Shown here piece by piece: positions 24,710 through 35,177 of a stretch of DNA of 64,000 nt. The DNA is from UBA2966 sp965242505 (GTDB lineage: Bacteria > Pseudomonadota > Alphaproteobacteria > UBA2966). Numbering within the stretch: the first letter of the stretch is position 1; each line of letters begins with the position of its first letter. The translations under genes were made by a program, and so were the position numbers. The DNA lies in NCBI GenBank assembly GCA_965242505.1, contig OZ251449.1, positions 744,001 through 808,000 of the forward strand, given 5' to 3'. The notes below the pieces were generated by a model. The model was not told the DNA's origin, did not search any database, and saw only the letters and a list, made by a program, of their open reading frames with translations.

Positions 24710-26419
24710 ATGTACGATCTTCTCATCGCGGGCGCGGAGGTTGCGGACGGCGCGGGCGCGCCGCTCGAACGCGCGGACGTGGCCGTTGCCGGAGGCCGGA
24801 TCGTGGCCATGGGCAACCTCAAGGGCGAAGCGTCGGCGCGGACGGTAGATGCCGGCGGCCTCGTGCTGGCGCCCGGTTTCGTCGACATCCACACCCACTA
24901 CGATGCCCAGATCACCTGGGATCCGGTCGCCTCGCCGTCGACGTCCCTCGGTGTGACGACGGTCGTCTCCGGCAACTGCGGCTTCGGCATCGCGCCGTGC
25001 CGGCCGGAACACCGCGATCTCGTGGCCCGCAACCTCTCGCAGGTGGAGGGGATGCCAATCGAGGCGCTCAGGGCCGGTATCCGCTGGGAATACGAGACCT
25101 TCCCCGAATACCTCGACATGCTGGAGCGCATCGGCGTCGTGCCCAACATGGCCGTTCTCGCCGGCCATTCGGTGACGCGAACCTACGTCATGGGCGAGGA
25201 GGCGTCTCTGCGCAAGGCGCGGGAGGACGAAATCGAGACCATGCGGTCCCTGGTGGCCGAGGCTCTGGACGCCGGCGCCATCGGCTTTGCGTCGTCCGAC
25301 TCTCACAACCATTTCGGCGACGACGGTCTGCCCATGCCCTCGCGGCTCGCCGCCCGCGAGGAGTGGGACGTTCTCGCCGGCGCGCTTGCGGACGCCGACC
25401 ACGGGGTCCTCCAGATCGCCAGCGGTCCCGACATCCAGGTATCCGACATGGAGAGATGGGCCGACATGACCGGACGCCCCGTGTTCTGGTCGGCGCTCCT
25501 GCACATTCCCGCCATTCCCGAGCGCGCGCGGAACATGCTCGACCGCGCCGCGGAGGCGCGGGAACGCGGCCGCCACGTGTTCGCCCAGGTAACGAGCCAG
25601 CCCATCAGCATGGAGTTCACGCTGGAGAACGCCTACCCGATGGGCAGTCACGACGCCTGGCATCCACTCGTGGGCGCCGACGCCGGAAAGGTCGCCCGGG
25701 CCATCGCCGACCCGTCGTTCCGCGATGCCTTTCGGGCAGGGCTCGCCGCCCCCAAACCCCAAAAGATATTCTACGGCGACTGGTCGCGCGTGCAGGTCGC
25801 CGAAGTCTCGTCTCGCGGCAATCGCCGCCTCGAAGGAGAAACGATCGGAGCGATGGCCGAGCGCGAAGGGGTGGACCCGGTCGATTTCTTCTTCGATCTC
25901 GCACTCGGGGAAGACCTCAAGACGGTCTTCGTCGCGCAGGTGCAGAACTTCGACGAAGAGGCCGTCGAGGAGATGATCAGGCATCCGGCGAGCGTTCTCG
26001 CGCTCTCGGACGCCGGGGCGCATCTTTCGTTCCTGTGCGACGCCGGCTACGGGCTCTACCTGCTGTCGCGTTGGGTGCGCGAGAAGGAGGCCCTGACCAT
26101 CGAAGACGCGATCCGGCGGCTTACGAGCGATCAGGCCGACCACTACGGCATCGTCGGCAGGGGGCGCGTGCGGGAAGGGGGCTTCGCTGATCTCTTCCTG
26201 TTCGATCCCGCCGCCGTCGGCATTTCGAAACCGCGCCGCGTGTTCGACCTCCCGGGCGGCGCCAGCCGTCTGGTGCGCGATCCGGTCGGCGTCCATGGCG
26301 TCTGGGTGAACGGTGTCCAGGTCTGGGACGGGACCGCCTATTGTGTGGACGGCGCTCGCCCGGGACACGTCCTGCGCGAGTTCGCGTCCGCGCGACGGAC
26401 CGGGGAGGCCGCGGAGTGA
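24710..26419 (+). CDS. N-acyl-D-amino-acid deacylase-type amidohydrolase
   Basis: This 569-aa zinc amidohydrolase is related to D-aminoacylases and removes an acyl group from N-acyl-D-amino acids or a similar amide. HTHYDAQITWDP is the metal-binding signature. CGFGIAPCRPEH is characteristic of D-aminoacylases. AGHSVTRTYVMG and SDAGAHLSFLCDAGYG contain further ligands. It starts 13 bp after the SDR. The exact substrate is inferred only at family level. Confidence 0.87.
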   Translation: MYDLLIAGAEVADGAGAPLERADVAVAGGRIVAMGNLKGEASARTVDAGGLVLAPGFVDIHTHYDAQITWDPVASPSTSLGVTTVVSGNCGFGIAPCRPEHRDLVARNLSQVEGMPIEALRAGIRWEYETFPEYLDMLERIGVVPNMAVLAGHSVTRTYVMGEEASLRKAREDEIETMRSLVAEALDAGAIGFASSDSHNHFGDDGLPMPSRLAAREEWDVLAGALADADHGVLQIASGPDIQVSDMERWADMTGRPVFWSALLHIPAIPERARNMLDRAAEARERGRHVFAQVTSQPISMEFTLENAYPMGSHDAWHPLVGADAGKVARAIADPSFRDAFRAGLAAPKPQKIFYGDWSRVQVAEVSSRGNRRLEGETIGAMAEREGVDPVDFFFDLALGEDLKTVFVAQVQNFDEEAVEEMIRHPASVLALSDAGAHLSFLCDAGYGLYLLSRWVREKEALTIEDAIRRLTSDQADHYGIVGRGRVREGGFADLFLFDPAAVGISKPRRVFDLPGGASRLVRDPVGVHGVWVNGVQVWDGTAYCVDGARPGHVLREFASARRTGEAAE

Positions 26420-26519
26420 CGGGGCAGTCGCCGCCATCGTGTTCGTCGGCGAGCGGCTGCCGCTACTGCGCGAGCCGGGTCGCCCGCGCCGTCCGAAACG
26501 TTGGAGAAGCGCTCGCCCG

Positions 26520-27839
26520 CTACTGTTTGCTGGCGACGAAGGACCCCAGGTAGCGTACGCGGAAAGGATCGTCGGCGGGGTCGTCCGGTCCCGTGCGAAC
26601 GGCCCGGCCTCCGAACGTGCCGGCCGCGAGACGGGGTTCGCCCGTGGCCACGGGGACGTTCGAGAACCGCCCGCCCCATGAACCGTCCTGTTCCGTGAAG
26701 CGGTATCCTTCGGCCTGCTTCTCGTCGCTGTACAGGGTCATGTCGCGGACGCGCCACGTCCCGTCCGCATCGACTTGCGCCTCGCCGAGGCGGAGTTGAG
26801 TGTCGGTGGGATCGTCTCTCCTGTAGGTCGTCGCCCCTGTCGCGCGATTCGTGATCACGCTGTTGATCGTGAACTCGCCCTTGCATCTGACGCACCCCCG
26901 GATGGTGTTCTCGGCGAAGTTGGCGGTCAACGTGGCTGTGGCGACGAACTCGTCTATCTCGCTGCTGCGGTCCGTGCCTCCGAACAGCATCCCGCGAGCC
27001 CGTCCTTCGTAGCTCGCGGCGCCCGCGTCGGGCAGGCTCGCTGGCGGCGCCCGCAACTCCGGGCCGTCGGCGAACGCGCCCATTTCGACGCTCTCGACGA
27101 CCGGCGCGGAGGACAGCAGGTTCTGGCCGGCGATGTGGAGATAGGAACCGGACGCCAGCCAGCCGTCGGGCGCGGGCTTCGGGATGGCGTTCTCTTCGCT
27201 GTCCAAGGACCTCGTATACGCCTGGTAAGCCGTAAGGATGGCGCCGGTGTAGGCTTGGTCGGAAACGCTCATGGTTCCCCATGCGCGCCCGGTCCATGGA
27301 TCGGCGGGTTCGCCCCTCTCGCGCCGGTCCTCTCGGTCATAGGGGTATCCAAGCGGGTCGTACCAGTAGTCAGGAACGGAACATTCCGGGTCGATCTGCG
27401 GACAGGTCTCGAGTAGCCCGCGAGTCGGCGGCGCGAAGTCGTCGTTGGGGATGCCCGAAACGGCGAACGTGTCGATCTCGTCAACGGCGTCGGCGGTGTC
27501 GATGGTGAACGCGCTTCCGTCCGCGCGGGTGATCTTCACCGTCGCCCCGGCGCCGGTGAAGACGGCGCGGGCGCGGTCCGTGCTCACGCCGTTCGAGCCG
27601 ACGTTCGTCGATTGCGTGACGCTCCCGAAGCGCGGGAGCGCAATTGCGGCCCGCCCGGCGGCCGTCGACGTCTTCGCGGGATCGGCCGTGCGAACCCTGT
27701 CCCTGGCGGCGGCGGGGTCGTTGTCCTCTTGAGCCTGGACCATCGTCTTCGGGCCGCCGCCCCCGCCGCCGCCGCACGCGGCGAGCGAGAGAAGCCCGAA
27801 CGCGGCCGCGAGGGCCGCAAGTCGTTTCCCGACGTTCAT
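26520..27839 (-). CDS. TbpB-like beta-barrel surface lipoprotein
   Basis: The 439-aa product carries a lipoprotein signal (GLLSLAACGGG, Cys22) followed by a glycine run. This is the arrangement seen in surface lipoproteins with transferrin-binding-protein-like C-terminal barrels. Barrel-type motifs appear late: ASYEGRARGMLFGG, TLTANFAENTIRG, WGGRFSNVPVATGEPRLAAG and TFGGRAV. Such proteins are often flipped to the surface by Slam-type translocons. No Slam or TonB receptor gene lies nearby. Ligand unknown. It is convergent with the D-aminoacylase-type gene. The start was chosen at ATG 27839, after cggaggaacca. Confidence 0.78.
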   Translation of the reverse strand: MNVGKRLAALAAAFGLLSLAACGGGGGGGPKTMVQAQEDNDPAAARDRVRTADPAKTSTAAGRAAIALPRFGSVTQSTNVGSNGVSTDRARAVFTGAGATVKITRADGSAFTIDTADAVDEIDTFAVSGIPNDDFAPPTRGLLETCPQIDPECSVPDYWYDPLGYPYDREDRRERGEPADPWTGRAWGTMSVSDQAYTGAILTAYQAYTRSLDSEENAIPKPAPDGWLASGSYLHIAGQNLLSSAPVVESVEMGAFADGPELRAPPASLPDAGAASYEGRARGMLFGGTDRSSEIDEFVATATLTANFAENTIRGCVRCKGEFTINSVITNRATGATTYRRDDPTDTQLRLGEAQVDADGTWRVRDMTLYSDEKQAEGYRFTEQDGSWGGRFSNVPVATGEPRLAAGTFGGRAVRTGPDDPADDPFRVRYLGSFVASKQ

Positions 27840-27842
27840 TGG

Positions 27843-28482
27843 TTCCTCCGTGCGAATTGCCACACGGCAGGCGGGCGCCGGGCCGTTGCAAACACCACGG
27901 AAAGACGTGAGTCCCCACCTGTTCACCCAGGCTCGGGCGGCCAAACCCTCGCCGGTGTCGGGCTGTTGTATTCAGTGGGCGGCCCGACGGAGCGGGCTTT
28001 CCGGGTGTTTGCAAGCATGACTTTGGACGAAGCGCGCCGGGGCGTCAACGGTTCATCGCCGGCGTTCTTCGGAACCGCCGGAGTCGAATTTCCATCCCCG
28101 ATCAGAACGGAATCTCGTCGTCAAACGGAGCGCCGTCCAAAGGGGGGCTTGCCGCTCACTCCGGCAGGTCTTTCCGTCCTTGCCGTTCGCCTCGCGCGTG
28201 CCGCCGGGACGCGGCGGAGGAGCCGCAAAGTGGGCTTGACGCGCCCCGGCGGCACGCGCGGCGTCTCGCATGCATTAAACTTGGACAGTTGCTCGCCATG
28301 CGCGAGGCGTTGCGGTTATCCTACGAGACGATCGTGCGCGGGGAACTGGATCCGGATGGCCAGGCATCGGAACTGGACGAAATGCGCGAGACGATCGGTA
28401 TCGGACGGTGGCTCGCGGTGGAGCGGGCGACCGTGGGGGAGGGCGGCGGCGCGCAGCGGTTCGCCAACGCACGGGAGGAGTC
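27843..28482. other. Intergenic region, no supported gene
   Basis: This 640-bp divergent gap separates the TbpB-like gene from the FAH-family gene. Open frames across it have no recognisable protein. It contains a 16-bp perfect inverted repeat (listed separately) and presumably both promoters. I see no tRNA or IS. Confidence 0.6.
28193..28260. repeat. 16-bp perfect inverted repeat with 36-nt spacer
   Basis: CGCGCGTGCCGCCGGG at 28193-28208 is the exact reverse complement of CCCGGCGGCACGCGCG at 28245-28260. The spacer has its own small hairpin (gcgg-agga-gccgc). No T-run follows either side, so it is not a classical terminator. Possibly a structured RNA or a protein-binding site. Confidence 0.6.
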
Positions 28483-29334
28483 ATGGTCAAACTGGTTCGC
28501 TACGGTCCCGCGGGGCGGGAGAGGCCCGGCCTCGTCGACGCGGACGGCGGCGTCCGCGATCTTTCCGGGGAGGTCGACGACATCGCCGGCGACGTCCTGC
28601 TCCCGGAGGGCATGGCGCGGCTGGCGGCGCTCGATCCCGCCTCGCTGCCCGAGGTCGGCGGGGACCCGCGGTTGGGTCCGCCCGTGGCCGGCGTCGGCAA
28701 GATAATGGCCATCGGCCTCAACTATTCTGACCACGCGGCGGAGTCGGGACTCGAGGCGCCGCCCGAGCCGGTGCTGTTCATGAAGGCCACGAGCGCGATC
28801 GGCGGCCCCAACGATCCGGTCGTCATTCCCCGCGGTTCCGGGAAGACCGACTACGAGGTCGAGCTCGCCGCCGTCATCGGCGCGCCGGGCAAGTACGTGG
28901 ACGAGGCCGGCGCCCTCGCTCACGTCGCCGGCTACTGCGTCTGCAACGACGTGAGCGAGCGCGATTTCCAGCTCAACCGCGCCGGCCAGTGGACGAAGGG
29001 CAAGTCCTGCGACACCTTCGCGCCCCTCGGCCCGTGGCTCGTGTCCCGCGACGAGATCGCCGACCCGCAGAAGCTGCGCCTGTGGACGAAGGTCAACGGC
29101 GAGACCCGGCAGGACGGCAACACCGACAAGATGGTCTTCGGGCTGAAGCGCCTTCTGAGCTATCTCAGCGCCATGACGTCGTTGCGCACCGGCGACGTCG
29201 TGTCGACGGGGACGCCGCCCGGCGTGGGCGCGGGCTTCAGGCCGCCCAGGTTCCTCCGGCCCGGCGACGTGATGGAGCTCGGCGTCGAGGGGCTGGGCGT
29301 CCAGCGCCAGGAGCTGGTGGCGGACGAATCGTAG
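28483..29334 (+). CDS. Fumarylacetoacetate hydrolase (FAH) family protein
   Basis: The 283-aa protein resembles ureidoglycolate lyase / 2-hydroxyhepta-dienedioate isomerase-type FAH enzymes, which act on 1,3-dicarbonyl or related C-C bonds with a divalent metal. Signatures are GLNYSDHAAESG, the metal-binding DYEVELAAVIG (Glu), YCVCNDVSERDFQ, and KSCDTFAPLGPWLV, with TGTPPGVGAGF near the end. ATG 28483 follows cgggaggag. It is followed by a short repeat and the convergent amidase gene. Confidence 0.9.
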   Translation: MVKLVRYGPAGRERPGLVDADGGVRDLSGEVDDIAGDVLLPEGMARLAALDPASLPEVGGDPRLGPPVAGVGKIMAIGLNYSDHAAESGLEAPPEPVLFMKATSAIGGPNDPVVIPRGSGKTDYEVELAAVIGAPGKYVDEAGALAHVAGYCVCNDVSERDFQLNRAGQWTKGKSCDTFAPLGPWLVSRDEIADPQKLRLWTKVNGETRQDGNTDKMVFGLKRLLSYLSAMTSLRTGDVVSTGTPPGVGAGFRPPRFLRPGDVMELGVEGLGVQRQELVADES

Positions 29335-29354
29335 GCGCGAGCGCGCCGCAACAC

Positions 29355-29410
29355 CGCGACCCCCCTCCCGACCTCCCCCCCCTGTCAGGGGGGAGGAGTA
29401 TCGATGGAGA
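29355..29410. repeat. Interspersed G/C-skewed repeat, C-rich arm
   Basis: A short copy (gcgacccccctcccgacctc and the palindrome with gggggg-aggagtatcgatgg) lies between the convergent FAH-family and amidase genes. Confidence 0.75.
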
Positions 29411-29427
29411 AACAGGGGGCGCACGGG

Positions 29428-30852
29428 TTATACGTCGGGGCGCCTGTCGGCCCACGGATGGGCCCGTTCGAAGGCCGCCGCGACGCGCAGGAGCAGGTCC
29501 TCGCGATACCACGGCGCCACCAGTTGCACGCCCACCGGCAGGCCGTCGTCCGTCCACCCGCAGGGCAGCGTGATCGCCGGATGCCCCGACATGTTGAAGG
29601 GATGGGTGTACGCGTACCACGCCGCCCTCAGCCTGCCCGCGCGGGCGCCCTCGATCTCGATGTCCTCGTGGGCGTCGAAGTCGGCGGCCGGCGGCGGCGC
29701 GGCGAGGGTCGGGGTGACCATCAGGTCGAACCTCCCGAAGACCCTCTCGATCGCGCGGTAGATGCCGCCGCGCGCGAACAGGGCGTTCTGAAGATCGGGT
29801 CCGCCGACCCTCATGCCCTCTTCCATGTTGGTCTTCAGGGACGGGTCGATGAGATCGGGCGCGGCCTCGAGATGGGAGGCCATGCGCGCGTACTGGGCCG
29901 AATATCCGATCGCCCGCCACATCGCGTCGCCCGCCTCCAGCACGTCTTCCTCGGGCTCGACGTCGAGGCCGAGGCCGGAAAGGTTCCGGACCGCTCCCTC
30001 GACGACGCCTTTCACGCCGCCGTCGATCACGGAATTGCCCAGGAGGGGAAACCATGCCGCCTTGAGGTTCCCGGGCGGGGGCGGCGTCTCCGGGAACGGC
30101 GGACCGGGAAGGGCGGGCTGTCCCCGGGACCAGGGGTCCGAGGCGTCGGGACCCGCCATCACGGAAAGCATCAGCGCCGCGTCGGCGACGGTCCGGGTCA
30201 TCGGGCCGATGAAGCTCAAGGTCCCGAACGGATCCGGCGCCGAGTCCTGCGGCACGCGCCCGAGAGTGGGCTTGAGGCCCACGACGCCGCAGGCGCTCGC
30301 GGGAATCCGCACCGACCCGCCGCCGTCCGTGCCGAGCGCCAGCGGCCCCTGTCCGCTGGCGACGGCCGCCGCCGCGCCGCCGCTCGACCCGCCGCAGGTG
30401 CGTTCGAGGTTCCAGGGGTTGCGGGACACTCCGGAGAGCAGGCTGGTCGTGACGCCCTTGTGGCCGAGGGCGGGGGTCGTCGTCTTGCCGAGAAGGATCC
30501 CGCCGGCCCGCTTCAGGCGCGCGACCGCCACGGCGTCGCGGTCGGGCACGTTGCCGCGGAAGACTGCCGAGCCGAACGTCGTCCGCACGCCCGCGGTCGG
30601 CACGAGGTCCTTGACGGAGTAGGGGACGCCGGCGAGCGCGCCCGCGCCCTCGCCGCTCGACAGGGCGGCCTCGGCGTCCCTGGCGGCCTTCCGGGCGTCG
30701 TCCCCGCAAACGGTCACGAAGGCGTTGACGGTGGGTTGCAACGCCTCGATGCGGGCCAGCGCCGCGTCGACCACCTCGACCGGCGAGACGCGCCTGCGCC
30801 CGTAGGCGTCCAGCAGCTCGGTCGCGGAAAGGTAGAGAAGATCGTCCGACAT
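29428..30852 (-). CDS. Amidase signature family hydrolase
   Basis: This 474-aa serine hydrolase cleaves a carboxamide. The catalytic triad is visible as Lys81 (GVPYSVKDL), the cis-Ser in ERTCGGSSGGAAAAVA (157-158) and the nucleophile Ser181 in LGTDGGGSVRIPAS. The C-terminus (SGHPAITLPCGWTDDGLPVG) is also typical. Substrate unknown. It lies in the same orientation 37 bp downstream of the SDR at 30890-31630, with which it may be co-transcribed. Confidence 0.93.
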   Translation of the reverse strand: MSDDLLYLSATELLDAYGRRRVSPVEVVDAALARIEALQPTVNAFVTVCGDDARKAARDAEAALSSGEGAGALAGVPYSVKDLVPTAGVRTTFGSAVFRGNVPDRDAVAVARLKRAGGILLGKTTTPALGHKGVTTSLLSGVSRNPWNLERTCGGSSGGAAAAVASGQGPLALGTDGGGSVRIPASACGVVGLKPTLGRVPQDSAPDPFGTLSFIGPMTRTVADAALMLSVMAGPDASDPWSRGQPALPGPPFPETPPPPGNLKAAWFPLLGNSVIDGGVKGVVEGAVRNLSGLGLDVEPEEDVLEAGDAMWRAIGYSAQYARMASHLEAAPDLIDPSLKTNMEEGMRVGGPDLQNALFARGGIYRAIERVFGRFDLMVTPTLAAPPPAADFDAHEDIEIEGARAGRLRAAWYAYTHPFNMSGHPAITLPCGWTDDGLPVGVQLVAPWYREDLLLRVAAAFERAHPWADRRPDV

Positions 30853-30889
30853 CGGGGCGCCTGGCGGGGAGGGCGGGCCGAACGCGCGG

Positions 30890-31630
30890 CTACAGCGATC
30901 CCGCGACGTCGACGAGGGCGCCCGAGACGTAGGACGCCTCGCCGGACAGCAGGTGCAGGATCACGGATGCGACCTCGTCCGCCTGCGCGACGCGCCCGAA
31001 CGGGAGTCGGGGGCTCACTTCCGCCACCAGGCCGGGCGGCTGGATCTCGGTGTCCGTGATTCCCGGCCGGACGCAGTTCACGCGAATCCCCTCTCCCGCG
31101 ACTTCCCCGGCCAGTCCGATCGTGAAGCTGTCGATCGCGCCCTTGCTGGCGGCGTAGTGGACGTACTTGCCCGCGGCGCCGGACTTCGAGGCGATGGACC
31201 CCACGTTGACGATGGCGCCGCCCTTGCCGCCGCGGTCCGTCGACATGCGCAGAACCGCATGGCGGCAGGGAACGACGGTCCCGGTGACGTTGACGGCCCA
31301 GAGACGGGCGAGAAGCTCCTCGTCGATCCGTTCGTCGTCGAGGCGGCCGATCCCGCCGGTGACGCCGGCGCTGTTCACCAGGGCGTCGACGCCGCCGAGC
31401 TCCGCGTCGACCGTTTCGAACAGGCGGGCCACGTCCGCCTCCCGCGAGACGTCCGCCCGGACGGCGATGGCCCTGCGGCCCTTCGCCTCGATCTTCCCGA
31501 CGATTTCGGCGGCGCGGTCGCCGCGCTCCAGGTAGTCGACGCAGACGTCGAAGCCGCGGTCGGCGGCCATGAGCGCCGTGGCCGCGCCGATGCCCCGGCC
31601 TCCGCCGGTGACGACGAGGACGCCGGTCAC
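30890..31630 (-). CDS. Short-chain dehydrogenase/reductase (SDR)
   Basis: This 246-aa SDR has TGGGRGIG at the N-terminus, VNSAG in the NNAG position, and the active site YVHYAASKGAID. The family role is NAD(P)-dependent alcohol/ketone conversion; sugars or sugar acids would fit its neighbours. The ATG overlaps the stop of the upstream enolase-family gene by 4 bp, showing a coupled operon (enolase, then SDR, then amidase). Confidence 0.9.
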   Translation of the reverse strand: MTGVLVVTGGGRGIGAATALMAADRGFDVCVDYLERGDRAAEIVGKIEAKGRRAIAVRADVSREADVARLFETVDAELGGVDALVNSAGVTGGIGRLDDERIDEELLARLWAVNVTGTVVPCRHAVLRMSTDRGGKGGAIVNVGSIASKSGAAGKYVHYAASKGAIDSFTIGLAGEVAGEGIRVNCVRPGITDTEIQPPGLVAEVSPRLPFGRVAQADEVASVILHLLSGEASYVSGALVDVAGSL

Positions 31631-32748
31631 GGCCTCCTCCCCGTTCCCCGGCCGCTCGCCGAGGCGCGGGCGAAGCGCTCCCGCGCCATGCTCAACCGGT
31701 CGACCGCGCCGTGGTCGAGCTCCGGGCGGAAGCCCTTTTCCAGCACGATCGATCCGTCGCGGAAGGGCAGGGCCTCCTTGAAGAGCCGTTCGCTGTTCTT
31801 GAGGTAGCCGTTGTTCTCGGCCGCGTTGTCGATCGTGTGGCGGGCCACGCAGGCCTCGACGAAACAGCCCACGTCCGACGCGGCGCCGTTGCCCAGCACC
31901 GGGGTCATGCCCAGCTCCCGGATGCGGTCGAGCCCCCGCCGGAGCAGGTCCACGCCCGTGAGCTTCGAGATCTTGAGCTTGACGAAGCCGCAGCCGTCCA
32001 TGGCGCCGGCGCGCTCGACGTCGTCGATTCCGTATATGGACTCGTCCATCATCACGGGCACGTTGGAGACGGCCGCCACCGCGGCGTTGCCGTCCCAGTC
32101 CGCCTTGTCGCAGGGCTGTTCAAAGAGTTGCAGCTCGCCGCCCGGTTCCAGGGACGTGGCGAACTCGATCCCGTCCTCGCGGGAGAAGCCCTGGTTGGCG
32201 TCGATGCGGATGTCCGCGCGTCCGGCGTTGGCCTTGCGGACGACCTCGAGCCGGTCGAGATCGGCCGCGGGCTCCCAGCCGACCTTGACCTTGAGGGTGC
32301 GGTGCCCCTTCTCGATGAGCCCGTCGACCTCGTCCGGGATCTCGTCCGGCGCCTTGGTGTTGACGGCGCCGAGGATGGGAATCCCGACCGGCTCGTCGGG
32401 CGGATCGAACAGGGGGTTCCCCTCCATCATCTCGATCGCGACCTGCAGGGCGCTGACGGCGTGGGCGTCGCTGAACCGGTAGGGATCGAGGCTGTCCTTG
32501 GCGTCCGCCGTCTCCATCCCGACGATGCGTTCGCCGTGCTCGAGGCAGAACTTCCAGCCACCGTCGCGCGTCTCGTGCGTGTAGCCCGGGAGGATCGTGG
32601 CGTCTCCCACGCCGACGCGGCCGTCTTCGTCGTGCGCTTCGCAGACGATGGTGTCGATCGCCCTGAGCCCCTCCGGCTGGAGCCTGGTGACGTAGGGGAA
32701 GGACAGGGGGATTTCGACCCGGTAGAGGGCGAGATCGTGAATCTTCAT
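31627..32748 (-). CDS. Enolase-superfamily enzyme of the muconate lactonizing (MLE) subgroup
   Basis: The 373-aa enzyme abstracts a proton alpha to a carboxylate. The MLE-subgroup catalytic pattern is visible: TLKVKVGWEP (Lys-x-Lys), RIDANQGFS (Asp), LQLFEQPCDKAD (Glu), VMMDESIYG (Asp) and FVKLKISKLTG (Lys). Possible activities are cycloisomerisation, racemisation or acid-sugar dehydration; context (SDR, amidase) does not settle it. ATG 32748 (MKIHDLALYRVEIP) was chosen over an upstream ATG. Confidence 0.88.
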   Translation of the reverse strand: MKIHDLALYRVEIPLSFPYVTRLQPEGLRAIDTIVCEAHDEDGRVGVGDATILPGYTHETRDGGWKFCLEHGERIVGMETADAKDSLDPYRFSDAHAVSALQVAIEMMEGNPLFDPPDEPVGIPILGAVNTKAPDEIPDEVDGLIEKGHRTLKVKVGWEPAADLDRLEVVRKANAGRADIRIDANQGFSREDGIEFATSLEPGGELQLFEQPCDKADWDGNAAVAAVSNVPVMMDESIYGIDDVERAGAMDGCGFVKLKISKLTGVDLLRRGLDRIRELGMTPVLGNGAASDVGCFVEACVARHTIDNAAENNGYLKNSERLFKEALPFRDGSIVLEKGFRPELDHGAVDRLSMARERFARASASGRGTGRRP

Positions 32749-32829
32749 GGGCGTCGGTCCTCGAGGCGGCGCATGGCGCGGTCGGTCATCGTCCTTCATA
32801 GCACGCCGGTCCGCGTCGGGGGAGGGCGC

Positions 32830-33000
32830 GGTCCACCCCCCTCCCGTCCCCCTTCTTCTCCCTCTCCCTTGCAGGGGGAGGGTCGGGGTGGGGGTCGCCG
32901 GCGGCGGCGCGCGTCTATCCGGACCCCCCTCCCGACCTCCCCCCTGTCAGGGGGGAGGAGTATGAATGGTCAGGGGGGAGAGGGCCAGGGTGGGGGTCGC
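32830..33000. repeat. Interspersed G/C-skewed repeat, full composite unit
   Basis: The G-rich arm (ctctcccttgcagggggagg), ggcggcggcgcgcgtctatc, the C-rich arm, then gggggaggagtatgaatggt. It lies upstream of the binding-protein gene within the divergent promoter region. Confidence 0.75.
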
Positions 33001-33090
33001 GCCAAGGGAGCGCGTTTGTCCGCCGGGCCCTCCATGCTACAATCCGGCGCAGATCACAGTGGACCGTCGATCAGGACAGGGAGGGACTCG

Positions 33091-34209
<1,119 letters not shown>

Positions 34210-34244
34210 CCCGCGTTTCCCCATATCGGCGGCGGTCCGCGGTC

Positions 34245-34315
34245 CGCCCCCCTCCCGACCTCCACCCTACGTTCTCCCTCCCCCTTGCAGGGGGAGGGTC
34301 GGGGTGGGGGTCGTG
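34245..34315. repeat. Interspersed G/C-skewed repeat, G-rich arm
   Basis: The block cccccctcccgacctccacc-ctacgttctccctccccc and ttgcagggggagggtcgggg lies between the convergent binding-protein and DUF2182 genes. Confidence 0.7.
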
Positions 34316-34333
34316 TCGGCGGAGCGGCGCCGG

Positions 34334-35113
34334 TCACGCCGCGCCGCGGTGGATCATCACGATCCCGGCGACCGCGAGCAGGACGCCGACCGCGCGGCCG
34401 ACGAGGTCGCCGCGGGGCGCGACCTTCTCGACGAACACGAAGGCGGCGATGGCTGCGACCCACAGCACGTTCATCACGCCGGCGACGAACAGAAGCGCCA
34501 TCAGGGCCCAGCAGCACCCCACGCAGAACGAGCCGTGGCGCAGCCCCATGACGAACGCGCCCCTCCGGCCCGGCCGCCAGGAGGTCACGAGGAAGGACAT
34601 CGGGGTCCGGCAGTGGACGAGGCAGGCGCGTTTGAGCGGCGTCCACTGATAGACGCCGGCGGCGATCAACAGGGCGCCCCCGAACGCCGCGCCGGCGCCG
34701 GCCATGGCCGCCGTGACCAGCGCCGCGGCGTGCAGGGCCCACTGCGCGAGGGCGGCGGCGGCGCTGAAGCCCGTCCAGACGACGAGGTATCCCAGCACGA
34801 ACGCGCCGACCGGAAAGAGGTCGGCGCGCTCCGCCTTCCGGCGCCTGCGGTTCACGGTCGCGAACGTCATCGCCATGGGCGCCGCCGACGGCGCCATCAT
34901 GGCGACCATCATGATCGACCACATGACGAACAGGAAGCCGAGATACCCCGCGTCCCACGACGCCGGGTGGGGCATGGCCGCGTTCGCGTCCATGCGCGAC
35001 ATCCGGTCCGCCTCGACGATCAGGTAGAGCCAGCCCAGCGCCGCGAGGCCGGCCAGGCTCAGGCCGACGACGGCCCGGTCGTCGACCGCGATGCGGGAGA
35101 GCAGCCGCTTCAC
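34334..35113 (-). CDS. DUF2182 integral membrane protein
   Basis: The 259-aa protein has about six hydrophobic segments. DUF2182 signatures are WSIMMVAMMAPSAAPMAM, YQWTPLKRACLVHCRTP and the Cys-rich SFCVGCCWALMALLFVAG. The family is described as putative metal-binding membrane proteins, and its biochemical role is unknown. It lies in the same orientation as, and 64 bp downstream of, the DUF1326 gene; this pair is a common arrangement, suggesting a joint role. Confidence 0.88.
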   Translation of the reverse strand: MKRLLSRIAVDDRAVVGLSLAGLAALGWLYLIVEADRMSRMDANAAMPHPASWDAGYLGFLFVMWSIMMVAMMAPSAAPMAMTFATVNRRRRKAERADLFPVGAFVLGYLVVWTGFSAAAALAQWALHAAALVTAAMAGAGAAFGGALLIAAGVYQWTPLKRACLVHCRTPMSFLVTSWRPGRRGAFVMGLRHGSFCVGCCWALMALLFVAGVMNVLWVAAIAAFVFVEKVAPRGDLVGRAVGVLLAVAGIVMIHRGAA

Positions 35114-35177
35114 GGGCGCGCCCGCGCCTCCGTTCCCGGCGCGGCGCGTCCGACCGCGGCCTCCACCGGCACCGCTC

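Noticed and set aside
28289..28705. 138-codon plus-strand frame before the FAH gene
   Set aside because: It overlaps the FAH-family gene in another frame and has no family features or ribosome-binding site.
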